The notes: generated by a model from the sequence alone, not told the origin. A stretch of DNA of 32,224 bases from Bacteroidales bacterium UBA1797 (GCA_002319885.1 DCFT01000128.1:1-32224), one strand, 5' to 3'; counted from the stretch's first letter, positions 7,566 to 15,843 are shown. Made by a program: numbers and translations.

Positions 7566-8294
7566 ATGGGAATTTTTGGAAAATGGCTGGGTGGAGGTCT
7601 CGGTTTCGCTATGGGTGGACCAATAGGTGGCCTTTTGGGTTTTCTGGTGGGGTCTATGATAGATAGCACCACTGTTCATACTTCTACTTATACTTCCGGT
7701 ACTGCCAGCTCAAGTCAGGGTGATTTCGGCATGAGCCTTTTAGTTCTCGTTGCCGCTGTTATGAAAGCTGATGGCAAAGTAGTGAAATCTGAGCTTGATT
7801 ACGTTAAACAGTTCTTTGTCAGACAATTTGGTCAGGAATCGGCAAAACATGCTCTTCTTACTCTCAAAGATATATTAAAGCAGGAAATCCCGGTCAGGGA
7901 CGTTTGTCTCCAGATAAAAGGAAACATGGATTATTCTTCAAGGCTGCAATTGTTACACCTCTTATTTAATATCTCCCTGGCTGACACGATGATCCATCCT
8001 TCAGAAATTCAGATCATTGAAAAAATAGCCTCATATATGGGAGTTGCATCAGGCGATTTTTTGTCAATAAAGAATATGTTTATCCCTGAAACAGACTCTT
8101 CGTATAAAATTCTTGAAATAGATCCATCATCAACAAATGAAGATGTTAAAAAAGCCTACAGAAAGATGGCTATGAAATATCATCCCGATAAAGTAAGTCA
8201 CCTTGGAGAAGATATCAGAAAATCTGCTGATGATAAATTTGCTATGGTTAATGAAGCATATGAGAAGATTAAGAAGGAACGAAATATGAACTGA
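7566..8294 (+). CDS. TerB-like plus DnaJ-domain co-chaperone (DjlA-like)
   Basis: A 242-residue protein. Residues 5-32 are glycine-rich and hydrophobic (WLGGGLGFAMGGPIGGLLGF), probably a membrane-inserting or self-packing segment. Residues about 50-165 form a helical TerB-like domain (MKADGKVVKSELDYVKQFF is its classic metal-binding entry). Residues 178-242 are a J domain with the essential HPD at 206-208 and a preceding KKAYRKMAMKY helix. This order matches DjlA-type proteins, which recruit DnaK/Hsp70 at the membrane and stimulate its ATPase. It follows coaE with almost no gap. The client and the purpose of the TerB domain are unknown. Confidence 0.88.
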   Translation: MGIFGKWLGGGLGFAMGGPIGGLLGFLVGSMIDSTTVHTSTYTSGTASSSQGDFGMSLLVLVAAVMKADGKVVKSELDYVKQFFVRQFGQESAKHALLTLKDILKQEIPVRDVCLQIKGNMDYSSRLQLLHLLFNISLADTMIHPSEIQIIEKIASYMGVASGDFLSIKNMFIPETDSSYKILEIDPSSTNEDVKKAYRKMAMKYHPDKVSHLGEDIRKSADDKFAMVNEAYEKIKKERNMN

Positions 8295-8349
8295 TCTTTG
8301 AAATTGAAAATAAATATCAGTTATGAAACTGACTTTACAATTCTAGGAT

Positions 8350-8357
8350 TAACTTTG
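8350..8357 (+). promoter_or_regulatory. Possible -7 element for the DUF5606 gene
   Basis: TAACTTTG fits TAnnTTTG and lies 18 nt before the ATG at 8376, in the only sizeable gap (81 nt) of the run. No TTTG lies at the expected -33 position, so this is a possible secondary promoter rather than a strong one. Confidence 0.35.
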
Positions 8358-8375
8358 TAATTAAATATATAAGAG

Positions 8376-8888
8376 ATGATATTAAAAGATATTCTGGCAA
8401 TTTCAGGCGAACCGGGCCTTTTTAAATTTATTGCCCAGGGAAAAAATGCAATAATTGTTGAACACCTTGAAACAAAAAAGAGAAGCACAGCTTTCGGATC
8501 AGCAAAAGTAAGTTCTCTTGAGGATATTGCAATCTTTACCGAAAAAGAAGATATGCCTCTCGGAAAGGTTTTTGACCTCATTTATGAAAAAGAGAATGGC
8601 GGACCAACAATAGATTCAAAAACGGATACTGCCAAACTGAAAGTCTGGTTTGAAGGTGTTCTCCCCGATTACTCCAAAGACAAAGTTTACGCCAGCGATA
8701 TAAAGAAAGTTGCACAATGGTATAATATCCTGCATAACCTCAACCTTCTCATTAAGGAGGAACCTGAGAAAGATGCTGAAAAAAAAGATACTGAAGAAAA
8801 ACCGGCAAGCAATAAAAAGGTTCCTGCAACAGAAAATAAAAAAAAGAAATCTACACCTAAACAAAATCAGAATAAAACATCTAAATGA
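8376..8888 (+). CDS. DUF5606 domain protein with Lys-rich tail
   Basis: A 170-residue soluble protein. Residues 1-130 fit the Bacteroidota-specific DUF5606: MILKDILAISGEPGLFKFI, IVEHLETKKRSTAF, SSLEDIAIFTEKEDMPLGKV, and SDIKKVAQWYNILHNLNLL. Residues from about 128 on are a low-complexity Lys/Glu then Lys/Asn/Gln tail with no expected fold, perhaps nucleic-acid- or ribosome-contacting because of its strong positive charge. The function of the family is unknown. It overlaps the agmatinase-family gene by 4 nt (ATGA), implying translational coupling. Confidence 0.82.
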   Translation: MILKDILAISGEPGLFKFIAQGKNAIIVEHLETKKRSTAFGSAKVSSLEDIAIFTEKEDMPLGKVFDLIYEKENGGPTIDSKTDTAKLKVWFEGVLPDYSKDKVYASDIKKVAQWYNILHNLNLLIKEEPEKDAEKKDTEEKPASNKKVPATENKKKKSTPKQNQNKTSK

Positions 8889-9748
8889 ACTTCGGAGGTC
8901 AGGAGGTAGTCTATAGTTATCAGGAATCAGAAATAATAATTGTTCCTGTACCTTATGATGAGACAAGTACATGGATGAAAGGTGCCGATAAGGGTCCTGA
9001 CGCAATACTTGAAGCCTCAGTAAATCTTGAGTTTTACGATGTTGAGACCTCTTCTGAAGCTCATCTTCACGGGATAAACACGGTCGTCCCTGTTTCGGAA
9101 AAAGAATCTCCCGATAAACTAGTTAAAGCAGTATATGACAGGGTATTAACACTTTTAACAGAAAAGAAATTTCCTGTGATTATTGGAGGTAACCATACCG
9201 TTTCTATAGGTTCATTCAGAGCGTTTGCAGAATATTTTGATAATCTTACCATATTGCAGCTTGATGCCCATGCTGATCTTCGGCAAGTGTATGAGGGGTC
9301 AGAGTATAATCATGCCTGCGCAATGGCAAGGGCACGTGAATATGCACCCGTAGTTCAGGTCGGTATAAGAAGTATGTCAGCAGAAGAACTGCCATTTGTT
9401 GAAGATGACAGAATATTCTATTCTCACAATCTCTTTCATGATAAGAGTCAATATATAAAGGCACTTGACAAACTTACCCGGAATGTTTATATCACAATCG
9501 ATCTTGATGTTTTTGACCCATCCATAATGCCTTCCACAGGAACCCCTGAACCTGGAGGACCCTCATATTATGAACTTCTGAATTTTATGAAGGATGTAAT
9601 AAGGACCAGAAATGTTGTTGGATTCGACGTTGTTGAGCTCTGTCCGTCTCATACAAATAAATCTCCCGATTTTGTTGCTGCAAAAATCATATATCAATTG
9701 CTGAGTTACAAGTTTAATGGCCCCCCAATCCCGCCCTTGCGGGACTAA
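8885..9748 (+). CDS. speB: Agmatinase-family ureohydrolase
   Basis: A 287-residue enzyme of the arginase/agmatinase/formiminoglutamase family with a complete binuclear Mn site: GGNHT (His104), DAHAD (Asp127, His129, Asp131) and DLDVFDP (Asp206, Asp208). The N-terminal PVPYDETSTWMKGADKGPDAI is characteristic of agmatinase-type members. It probably hydrolyses agmatine to putrescine and urea; substrate choice is an inference from family resemblance. GGNHT replaces the more usual GGDHS, so specificity should be held loosely. The ATG at 8885 overlaps the DUF5606 stop. The last codons (9730-9743) contain a GC-rich hairpin, CCCGC-CCTT-GCGGG. A long palindromic repeat follows. Confidence 0.85.
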   Translation: MNFGGQEVVYSYQESEIIIVPVPYDETSTWMKGADKGPDAILEASVNLEFYDVETSSEAHLHGINTVVPVSEKESPDKLVKAVYDRVLTLLTEKKFPVIIGGNHTVSIGSFRAFAEYFDNLTILQLDAHADLRQVYEGSEYNHACAMARAREYAPVVQVGIRSMSAEELPFVEDDRIFYSHNLFHDKSQYIKALDKLTRNVYITIDLDVFDPSIMPSTGTPEPGGPSYYELLNFMKDVIRTRNVVGFDVVELCPSHTNKSPDFVAAKIIYQLLSYKFNGPPIPPLRD

Positions 9749-9804
9749 TTCTCAGTCTTTCTGTGAATTCATCAAGGACTCTGAATGGGGGATGTTTAAA
9801 AAGT

Positions 9805-9947
9805 CCTTTTTAACCACAAAGCGCACAAAGAAGGCTCAAAGCACACAAAGTTAAAAACCTAAAATTCATTCCGATAGTTATCGGAACTTTGTGTTCTTTG
9901 TGTTATCCCGATAACTATCGGGACTTTGAGACCTTTGTGGTTAAAGG
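9805..9947. repeat. Long imperfect palindrome of CACAAAG units with inner CCGATA palindromes, copy 2
   Basis: The outer arms TTTAACCACAAAG (9809-9821) and CTTTGTGGTTAAA (9933-9945) are perfectly complementary over 13 nt. Inside the left arm, CACAAAG/CTCAAAG/CACAAAG units recur about every 10 nt; the right arm has the complementary CTTTGTG units. The centre holds two short palindromes, CCGATAGTTATCGG (9871-9884) and CCCGATAACTATCGGG (9907-9922), which are the same sequence in opposite orientations. The whole could fold into a long cruciform or RNA hairpin and sits between the convergent speB and mazG genes, where it might also end transcription. Confidence 0.75.
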
Positions 9948-10016
9948 ATTTCACCTTTTTCAATGGTCCAGTAGCGTAGCAGCAGGGTGTGTAAGCTTTG
10001 TGGTAAAGATAATTAT

Positions 10017-10799
10017 TTAATCTTCTTTTTTTGCCTCCTCCCAGATCACATTCATCTCATCAAGACTCATATCATGAAGCGATATGCCTTTTGTAAGAGT
10101 CTGTTTTTCAAGGAAATTAAACCTCTTTATAAATTTTCTGTTGGTTTTTTCAAGAGCGGCTTCCGGATCAATATCGTAAAGACGTGATGCATTAATAATT
10201 GAAAAAAGCACATCACCAAGTTCTGATTCTATTGATTCTGTATTATGGTTTTTTATTTCTTCTTTCAACTCAGATATTTCTTCAAGAACCTTATCCCAAA
10301 TCTGCTCACGTTTCTCCCAGTCAAATCCGACTCCACGTACTTTTTCCTGGATCCTGTTAGCTTTTACAATAGCAGGCAGTGATGCAGGAACACCTGAGAG
10401 TACAGGCTTATAGCCGTTTTCTTCCTTTATTTTCAGTTGTTCCCAGTTCTCCTCAACTTCTGAAGCTCCTGAAACCTTTACATTGCCAAATACATGAGGA
10501 TGCCGGTAAATAAGTTTGTTATTTATTCCTTTAAGTACATCTCCCATAGAGAAAACACCTTTCTCTGAAGCAATTTTTGCATAGAAGACAATATGAAGCA
10601 TGAGATCACCAAGCTCATTTTTTATTGCTTCATCACTTCCGGAGAATATTGCTTCAGCTAGTTCATATGTCTCTTCTATGGTAAGTTTTCGCAGACTTTC
10701 ATTCGTCTGTTTCATGTCCCAGGGACATTTAACCCTTAGTTCATCAATTATATTCAGGAGCCTGGTAAACTCTTCAAGGCTTTCGTTTCTTTCAATCAT
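10017..10799 (-). CDS. mazG: Nucleoside triphosphate pyrophosphohydrolase MazG
   Basis: A 260-residue two-domain protein, close to E. coli MazG (263). It hydrolyses (d)NTPs to NMP and pyrophosphate, cleaning nucleotide pools and affecting the stringent response. The N-terminal domain has KCPWDMKQTNESL (residues about 24-36), EETYELAEAI with metal-binding acidic residues, and ELGDLMLHIVFYA. The C-terminal domain repeats the pattern with EEISELKEEI and ELGDVLFSIIN, so both MazG domains look intact. It lies 11 nt downstream of the SAM-hydrolase-family gene on the same strand, suggesting a two-gene unit, and convergent to speB. Confidence 0.95.
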   Translation of the reverse strand: MIERNESLEEFTRLLNIIDELRVKCPWDMKQTNESLRKLTIEETYELAEAIFSGSDEAIKNELGDLMLHIVFYAKIASEKGVFSMGDVLKGINNKLIYRHPHVFGNVKVSGASEVEENWEQLKIKEENGYKPVLSGVPASLPAIVKANRIQEKVRGVGFDWEKREQIWDKVLEEISELKEEIKNHNTESIESELGDVLFSIINASRLYDIDPEAALEKTNRKFIKRFNFLEKQTLTKGISLHDMSLDEMNVIWEEAKKED

Positions 10800-10810
10800 T
10801 AGTGCTTCAT

Positions 10811-11605
10811 TTAAAAAAGATGGTTTGGAGATGCAGTTTTGTTGGCGATATCAATACGTAATACCGATCCGACTGAAAGACTTAGTAATTCAGCTACATC
10901 AGCGCCATTTATTGATATTTCAAGCAGATCAAGCTGGTTAAAACGTGCCAGCATCTCGCCAACAGGTACATCGCTGTATTTCAGTGAAATATGATTTGTA
11001 TAATTTTTGTTGCTCTGTATCAGAATCCTGTATGCCCTGTTTTCAAATACCCTGTAAAATACTTCCCTGGTAATATTAGAGATGGCATTCCCGTATGAGT
11101 CAATAAATATTATACTTCCGATAATTACATCTTTGTCAATTGTCGCTCTTAACGGAACTCTTTCATTGAGAGTCTTCACTGATTTTCCAAGTGAAGATGG
11201 TTTCTTCCCGGCAATAAGATCGGAAGCTGCTTTAGCAAACACTTCAAGTTCATCGGAAGTATCGCTGTGATCAATTACCACAATTTCATCGGGATCGGAA
11301 TTCAGAATGAGATTAAAGATACCATTGTCTGTACCTATAAAGAAATGATCCCTGGCTCTGACAATCAGATGAGCCTGATCCTTACTGGCTTCCGAATGGA
11401 CACAGATTATATGTATTGACCCTTTCGGATAATTGCTATAGGTGTTCCTTATTATAAATGAGGCATGTGAGATATTAAATGCGGGAATGTTTCCTGCATT
11501 ATCAATTATAATTGTTCCCGGACAAAGGCTGCTGAGTTTTCCCTTAATGATCCCATTATAGATATCATCAGGCTTCCACTCTGTTGTTAATGTAATTACC
11601 GGCAT
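10811..11605 (-). CDS. Divergent SAM hydroxide adenosyltransferase (DUF62) family protein
   Basis: A 264-residue protein of the fluorinase/chlorinase/SAM-hydrolase family, which normally splits S-adenosylmethionine with hydroxide to adenosine and methionine. Support: ITLTTEW at residues 4-10 (usually TTDFG or TTDWG), PAFNISHASFIIRNTY, FPKG-like YPKGSIHII, FIGTDNGIFNLI (TDNG 92-95), and the C-terminal domain with GNAISNI. The strand after YPKGSIHII, normally VVDPGVG plus a nearby Arg, here reads CVHSEASKDQAHL. The Asp and Arg of the usual Asp-Arg-His catalytic set therefore seem absent, and TEW replaces TDF/TDW. From memory, other Bacteroidota members also diverge here. Activity is uncertain. 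It is followed closely by mazG. Confidence 0.78.
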   Translation of the reverse strand: MPVITLTTEWKPDDIYNGIIKGKLSSLCPGTIIIDNAGNIPAFNISHASFIIRNTYSNYPKGSIHIICVHSEASKDQAHLIVRARDHFFIGTDNGIFNLILNSDPDEIVVIDHSDTSDELEVFAKAASDLIAGKKPSSLGKSVKTLNERVPLRATIDKDVIIGSIIFIDSYGNAISNITREVFYRVFENRAYRILIQSNKNYTNHISLKYSDVPVGEMLARFNQLDLLEISINGADVAELLSLSVGSVLRIDIANKTASPNHLF

Positions 11606-11621
11606 ATGAAAAAACTTATAA

Positions 11622-11629
11622 CAAAGATA
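11622..11629 (-). promoter_or_regulatory. Possible -7 element of the DUF62-mazG unit
   Basis: On the minus strand this reads TATCTTTG, fitting TAnnTTTG, 17 nt before the ATG at 11605. No TTTG is found at the expected -33 distance, so the call is tentative. Confidence 0.35.
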
Positions 11630-11752
11630 ATCTTCTAAGGAAAAAATAACCTTACTTTGTACTTTACAATGTATATTTTTATGAACTATTTACCATGTTT
11701 CCAAATGAATTAGGCAAATGATGGTTAAGTTCATTAATTTTTGCTAGTTTTA

Positions 11753-12733
11753 ATGACAGAGATAATTATTTTTCTTGAGGATATTGATCCTGTTGTCTTC
11801 TTCGGAACAAACAATTCGCTGCTTGATAAAATCCGCAGTTTCTTTCCTAAAATAAAGATCATGGCCAGGGGCAATGAGATTAAATGCATGGGAGAGGAGA
11901 CAGAGATAACTATTTTTGCAGAAAAGTTTAATGAGCTGATCGAATATTATCGGAAATATCATCGTCTTGACGAACAGGACATCGAAAAATATTTCTTTGA
12001 TGCTGAACACATGAAGTCAGCATCGAATGGCGAGTTTGAACAAGTACTCATATTTGGCACAAGCGGAAAACCAGTACGTGCCCGTACTGTAAATCAATTG
12101 CTTTTAGTTAATGAATATAAGACTAACGATCTTATTATTGCTGAAGGACCTGCTGGTACAGGGAAAACTTATACCTCGATTGCACTGGCAGTTAAGGCTC
12201 TTAAGGATAGGGAAGTAAAGAAAATAATTCTCACGCGACCTGCTGTTGAAGCTGGTGAACGACTTGGATTTCTGCCTGGCGATATGAAAGAGAAGCTTGA
12301 TCCTTATCTTCAACCTCTTTACGATGCTCTTCACGACATGTTACCATTCAAAAAACTGGAGACGTGGCTTGAAGATGGTACAGTTCAGATAGCACCGCTG
12401 GCTTTCATGCGAGGGAGAACACTTGAAAATGCATTTGTGATCCTTGATGAAGCACAGAATGCTACTATAAGTCAGCTCAAAATGTTCCTTACAAGAATGG
12501 GAGTAAGCTCAAAGTTTATTATGACAGGCGATACAACACAGATCGATCTCCCGCGAAAAAATGATTCCGGCCTCCTCATGGCGATGCGAATACTGGCTAA
12601 TATTGAGGGCATCTCAATTATCAAATTCGACGAAAGGGATATTGTGAGACATAAGCTTGTTAAAAAAATTGTAAGAGCGTACGAAATTGAGGAGAATGAG
12701 GCAGATAAATTGAAAAACAACAATAGTAAATAA
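11753..12733 (+). CDS. PhoH family ATPase
   Basis: About 326 residues from the ATG at 11753; a TTG four codons earlier is possible but less likely. The N-terminal FLEDIDPVVFFGTNN and a KH-like region (to about residue 85) lead into the PhoH ATPase domain. That domain has Walker A GPAGTGKTYTSIALA, ILTRPAVEAGERLGFLPGD, Walker B FVILDEAQNAT and MTGDTTQIDLP. This is the PhoH/YbeZ type, which in proteobacteria works with the RNase YbeY and RNA helicases in RNA and ribosome maintenance. No ybeY gene is adjacent. The stop codon directly abuts the repeat at 12734. Confidence 0.93.
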   Translation: MTEIIIFLEDIDPVVFFGTNNSLLDKIRSFFPKIKIMARGNEIKCMGEETEITIFAEKFNELIEYYRKYHRLDEQDIEKYFFDAEHMKSASNGEFEQVLIFGTSGKPVRARTVNQLLLVNEYKTNDLIIAEGPAGTGKTYTSIALAVKALKDREVKKIILTRPAVEAGERLGFLPGDMKEKLDPYLQPLYDALHDMLPFKKLETWLEDGTVQIAPLAFMRGRTLENAFVILDEAQNATISQLKMFLTRMGVSSKFIMTGDTTQIDLPRKNDSGLLMAMRILANIEGISIIKFDERDIVRHKLVKKIVRAYEIEENEADKLKNNNSK

Positions 12734-12830
12734 CTCTGTGGCTCTCTGTGTCTTCTCTGTGGCTCTCTGTGTAACAAAAAAATAAGAACTCACACAGAGT
12801 TACACAGAGAATCACAGAGCTTCACAGAGA
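12734..12830. repeat. Palindromic repeat of CACAGAG units, copy 3
   Basis: The left arm contains an exact 18-nt direct repeat, CTCTGTGGCTCTCTGTGT, at 12734-12751 and 12755-12772. After an A-rich spacer the right arm (about 12791-12830) has the complementary CACAGAG units four times, each about 10 nt apart. The two arms can pair into a long imperfect hairpin. The element fills the gap between phoH and purC, starting right after the phoH stop. It is the CACAGAG variant of the CACAAAG elements at 3449 and 9805. Confidence 0.75.
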
Positions 12831-12845
12831 ATAATATTCAGAAAA

Positions 12846-13805
12846 ATGACAAAAACAATTTTAGACTCAAATTACCTTTTCCCCGGACAGAAAAGTATTT
12901 ACAAGGGAAAAGTCAGAGATGTATATAATATCGATAACAAGTACCTTCTGATGATAGTCTCCGACAGGATATCAGCCTTTGATGTGGTTCTGCCTAAAGG
13001 CATTCCTTATAAAGGACAGGTGCTCAACCAGATAGCTGCAAAATTTCTGGATGCAACAAATGATATTGTCCCTAACTGGAAAATTGCCACGCCTGATCCT
13101 ACAGTGACATTCGGACATAAATGTGAACCATATCCGGTCGAAATGATTGTACGAGCATTTCTGACCGGAAGTTCATGGCGGACTTATAAAAATGGTGCCC
13201 GGGAAATTTGCGGAATTAAAATTCCTGATGGTATGAGAGAACATCAGCGTTTTGAAAAACCCATAATAACTCCTACTACAAAAGCTGAACAGGGAAGACA
13301 TGATGAGGATATTTCTCGTTCAGAAATTATTAAAAATGGGCTAATTTCAGAAGAAGACTACCTACAGATTGAAAAGTATACTATGGAGGTCTTTATGAGA
13401 GGTTCGGAAATTGCTCTGCAACATGGTTTGATTCTTGTTGATACTAAATACGAATTTGGTAAGAAGGATGGGAAGATTTACCTGATTGATGAAATTAATA
13501 CTCCTGATTCTTCGCGCTATTTCTATGCTGATAACTATCAGGAGAATTTCGAAAAGAGTCTTCCACAGAAGCAATTGTCAAAAGAGTTTGTTAGAGAATG
13601 GCTTATGGACAATGGTTTCCAGGGACAGGCCGGACAGCAAATACCTGAAATGACCGATATGTTTGTCAATAAGGTATCTGAAAGGTATATAGAACTTTAT
13701 GAAAATATAACAGGCGAGAAATTTGTGAAGTCGGATATAAGCAATGTTCCGGAGAGAATTGAAGGAAACTGCCGCCAATTCTTAAATAATTTTAAATCAG
13801 AGTGA
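12846..13805 (+). CDS. purC: Phosphoribosylaminoimidazole-succinocarboxamide synthase (long form)
   Basis: A 319-residue cytoplasmic enzyme of purine synthesis that ligates aspartate to CAIR using ATP to give SAICAR. Visible motifs are IYKGKVRDVY (residues about 18-27, the ATP-binding start), VSDRISAFDVVLP, PVEMIVRAFLTGSSWRTY, and LIDEINTPDSSRYF near residue 219 with the metal/substrate acidic cluster. The length matches the long form (about 300, as in yeast and Bacteroidota) rather than the 240-residue type. It begins 15 nt after the repeat and is followed after 15 nt by the LysM gene. No promoter was recognised in the repeat-filled gap. Confidence 0.95.
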   Translation: MTKTILDSNYLFPGQKSIYKGKVRDVYNIDNKYLLMIVSDRISAFDVVLPKGIPYKGQVLNQIAAKFLDATNDIVPNWKIATPDPTVTFGHKCEPYPVEMIVRAFLTGSSWRTYKNGAREICGIKIPDGMREHQRFEKPIITPTTKAEQGRHDEDISRSEIIKNGLISEEDYLQIEKYTMEVFMRGSEIALQHGLILVDTKYEFGKKDGKIYLIDEINTPDSSRYFYADNYQENFEKSLPQKQLSKEFVREWLMDNGFQGQAGQQIPEMTDMFVNKVSERYIELYENITGEKFVKSDISNVPERIEGNCRQFLNNFKSE

Positions 13806-13820
13806 GACAAAATTAAAAGT

Positions 13821-15794
13821 ATGAGAATTATCAACTGGATAAAAGTAATTACGATATTAATAATTGTATTGATCTGCGATACTAATGTAAATTCTCAGGT
13901 TGTTGTCGAGCGGTCAAAGGACAAAGTAATTATTTCAGGAGTTGCCTATTACATTCATCAGGTCAAAAAAGGTGAATTTGCCTATTCAATCGCAAAAGCC
14001 TATGGTATTACTGTAGAAGATCTTACGCGTGAAAATCCGCCTGTAGTGTATGGCACAAAAGAGGGACAAATACTCAGGATCCCCGTCAGTCTGGTTACAG
14101 ATACAAAACCTGCAGAAAAAGTGACCATCAATAAGCAACGCGATGAAACCAAATACATATACCATCGTATGAACCCCGGAGAAACTGTCTACTCTCTGTC
14201 CAAATTATATGGAGTTTCTGAGAATGACATTATTCAGAGTAACCCGGGAATAGATATAACAAAACTATCTGTTGGTGCTGAAATAGCTATTCCGAGGAGG
14301 GAGTTTATGAGTACCCAGCAGAAATTTAATGTCCAGGAAGATAAGTATATATATCACAAAGTGATGATGGGGGAGACCCTTTATTCCATTGCTAAACAAT
14401 ATGGCCTGACTGTAAGGCAATTACGTAGAGAAAACCGCGATTTAAGATTCCCTCAGGTTGGTGATCAGTTAAGGATACCAGGAGTAAAAAAATCTGAAGT
14501 TCAGGAGACAGAACAAGCAAAATCAGATTCTGTGCCACCTGTTTTAGAAGAAGTGCCGGAGAGAATTGCCAAACCGGCTGGTTATACTCTGGTTAAGGAC
14601 CTGAAAGGCACATTGGATGTAGCTGTATTGCTTCCATTTTATCTGGCTGAGAATTCATCACGCTCTGAGATTGACTCCTCTAAAATAGTGAAAGGTGTTA
14701 AAAGCTATAGAGAGATTCAACAACCTGATGACTGGATTTATCCGGAGAGTATCGATTTTCTTGAAATGTATCAGGGAATTCTACTCGCTGCAGATACATT
14801 ACGATCCATGGGATTGAATATAAATCTGCATGTGTATGATATTAAAAGCGATACGGTTGAAATTACAAAACTTATAGAGTCCGGAAAATTGGCGCATATG
14901 GATCTTATAATTGGTCCGGTTTATTCTGCTGATCTATCTATTGTCTCAAGATATTCAAGAAATCTGGGTATTCCTGTTGTATCACCGGTTCCGGTCATGA
15001 ATAATTCTGCATTGATTAAGAACCCCACACTTTTTCTAGCCAGTACTTCGCTTGAAATTGCACAGAAGGCTCTTGCAAAGAAAATCAGTGAATATTACGA
15101 CAATAATATTGTATTTATACACGCTGACAGCCTGGGAGTGGATGAGGATGTGAAGAGATTTAAGAGTTTGATATTTAAAGAGTTGAGTTATAAGTTGCCT
15201 TACGAAGATATAAAGTTCAAAGAATTTCTGTTCTATAGCAGGTCAATGTTTAATAATGACTCTATAAACAGGTTGAGTCAGGCTCTTTCAGAGCAATCTA
15301 AAAATGTTATAATTATAGCTTCTGAAGAAGCACCTGTCATTAGTGAGGTAATGGATGTTGTAAGTGGTCTTTCGAGGCGGTTCGATATAAAGCTCTTCGG
15401 ATATCCTGTGATAAGGGACCTCGACAGGCTCGATCAGAAAGAACTGTTTGATATGGACATTATGGTTTATTCTCCATATTGGATAGACTATTCAAAGGAG
15501 AATGTCAAACAGTTCAATGCAGATTACAGGCAGAAATTTCACACCGAACCACTCGAAAAAAGTTATGCATGGCAAGGTTACGATATCACATATTATTTCT
15601 TAAGCGGATTAGCCATGCATGGGAAGGATTTTATTGAACATCCTGAAATTCATAACCCTGAGCTGCTCCAGAATGACTACGATTTCAGAAGAAATGCTCC
15701 GGGCGATGGCTTTGAGAATCAGAAACTATTTATGGTCAGGTACTCAAAAGATTACAAGGTTATCCTGGAAGATGAGAATGATAAACCACAATAA
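13821..15794 (+). CDS. Secreted LysM (x3) protein with a periplasmic-binding-protein-like domain
   Basis: 657 residues. Residues 1-26 look like a signal peptide (IKVITILIIVLIC, then NVNSQ). Three LysM repeats follow at about 30-75, 113-157 and 178-222, each with the GE-x-x-YSIAK/LSK-x-YG pattern and a closing I-P; they should bind peptidoglycan. After a linker, residues about 265-640 look like a type I periplasmic binding fold: LDVAVLLPFYLAE, IDFLEMYQGILLAADTL, LIIGPVYSADLSIVSRYSRNLGIPVVSP. This fusion is common in Bacteroidota; it probably senses or scaffolds the cell wall, with no known ligand. It likely shares a transcript with purC (15-nt gap). Confidence 0.85.
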   Translation: MRIINWIKVITILIIVLICDTNVNSQVVVERSKDKVIISGVAYYIHQVKKGEFAYSIAKAYGITVEDLTRENPPVVYGTKEGQILRIPVSLVTDTKPAEKVTINKQRDETKYIYHRMNPGETVYSLSKLYGVSENDIIQSNPGIDITKLSVGAEIAIPRREFMSTQQKFNVQEDKYIYHKVMMGETLYSIAKQYGLTVRQLRRENRDLRFPQVGDQLRIPGVKKSEVQETEQAKSDSVPPVLEEVPERIAKPAGYTLVKDLKGTLDVAVLLPFYLAENSSRSEIDSSKIVKGVKSYREIQQPDDWIYPESIDFLEMYQGILLAADTLRSMGLNINLHVYDIKSDTVEITKLIESGKLAHMDLIIGPVYSADLSIVSRYSRNLGIPVVSPVPVMNNSALIKNPTLFLASTSLEIAQKALAKKISEYYDNNIVFIHADSLGVDEDVKRFKSLIFKELSYKLPYEDIKFKEFLFYSRSMFNNDSINRLSQALSEQSKNVIIIASEEAPVISEVMDVVSGLSRRFDIKLFGYPVIRDLDRLDQKELFDMDIMVYSPYWIDYSKENVKQFNADYRQKFHTEPLEKSYAWQGYDITYYFLSGLAMHGKDFIEHPEIHNPELLQNDYDFRRNAPGDGFENQKLFMVRYSKDYKVILEDENDKPQ

Positions 15795-15843
15795 AGGAAA
15801 TAATAAGAATTTACCCTGATGAGAATAAGACAAACGTTTTTTC

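Noticed and set aside
9730..9743. GC-rich hairpin CCCGC-CCTT-GCGGG at the 3' end of speB, considered as a terminator
   Set aside because: It lies inside the coding sequence and is followed by ACTAATTCTC, with no T-run.
11734..11742. TAATTTTTG before phoH considered as a -7 box
   Set aside because: It has one base too many between TA and TTTG, overlaps the possible TTG start and lacks a -33 TTTG.
3449..12830. The periodic CACAAAG/CACAGAG repeats considered as a CRISPR array
   Set aside because: Units are only about 10 nt apart, arms are inverted rather than direct, and there are no unique spacers or cas genes.
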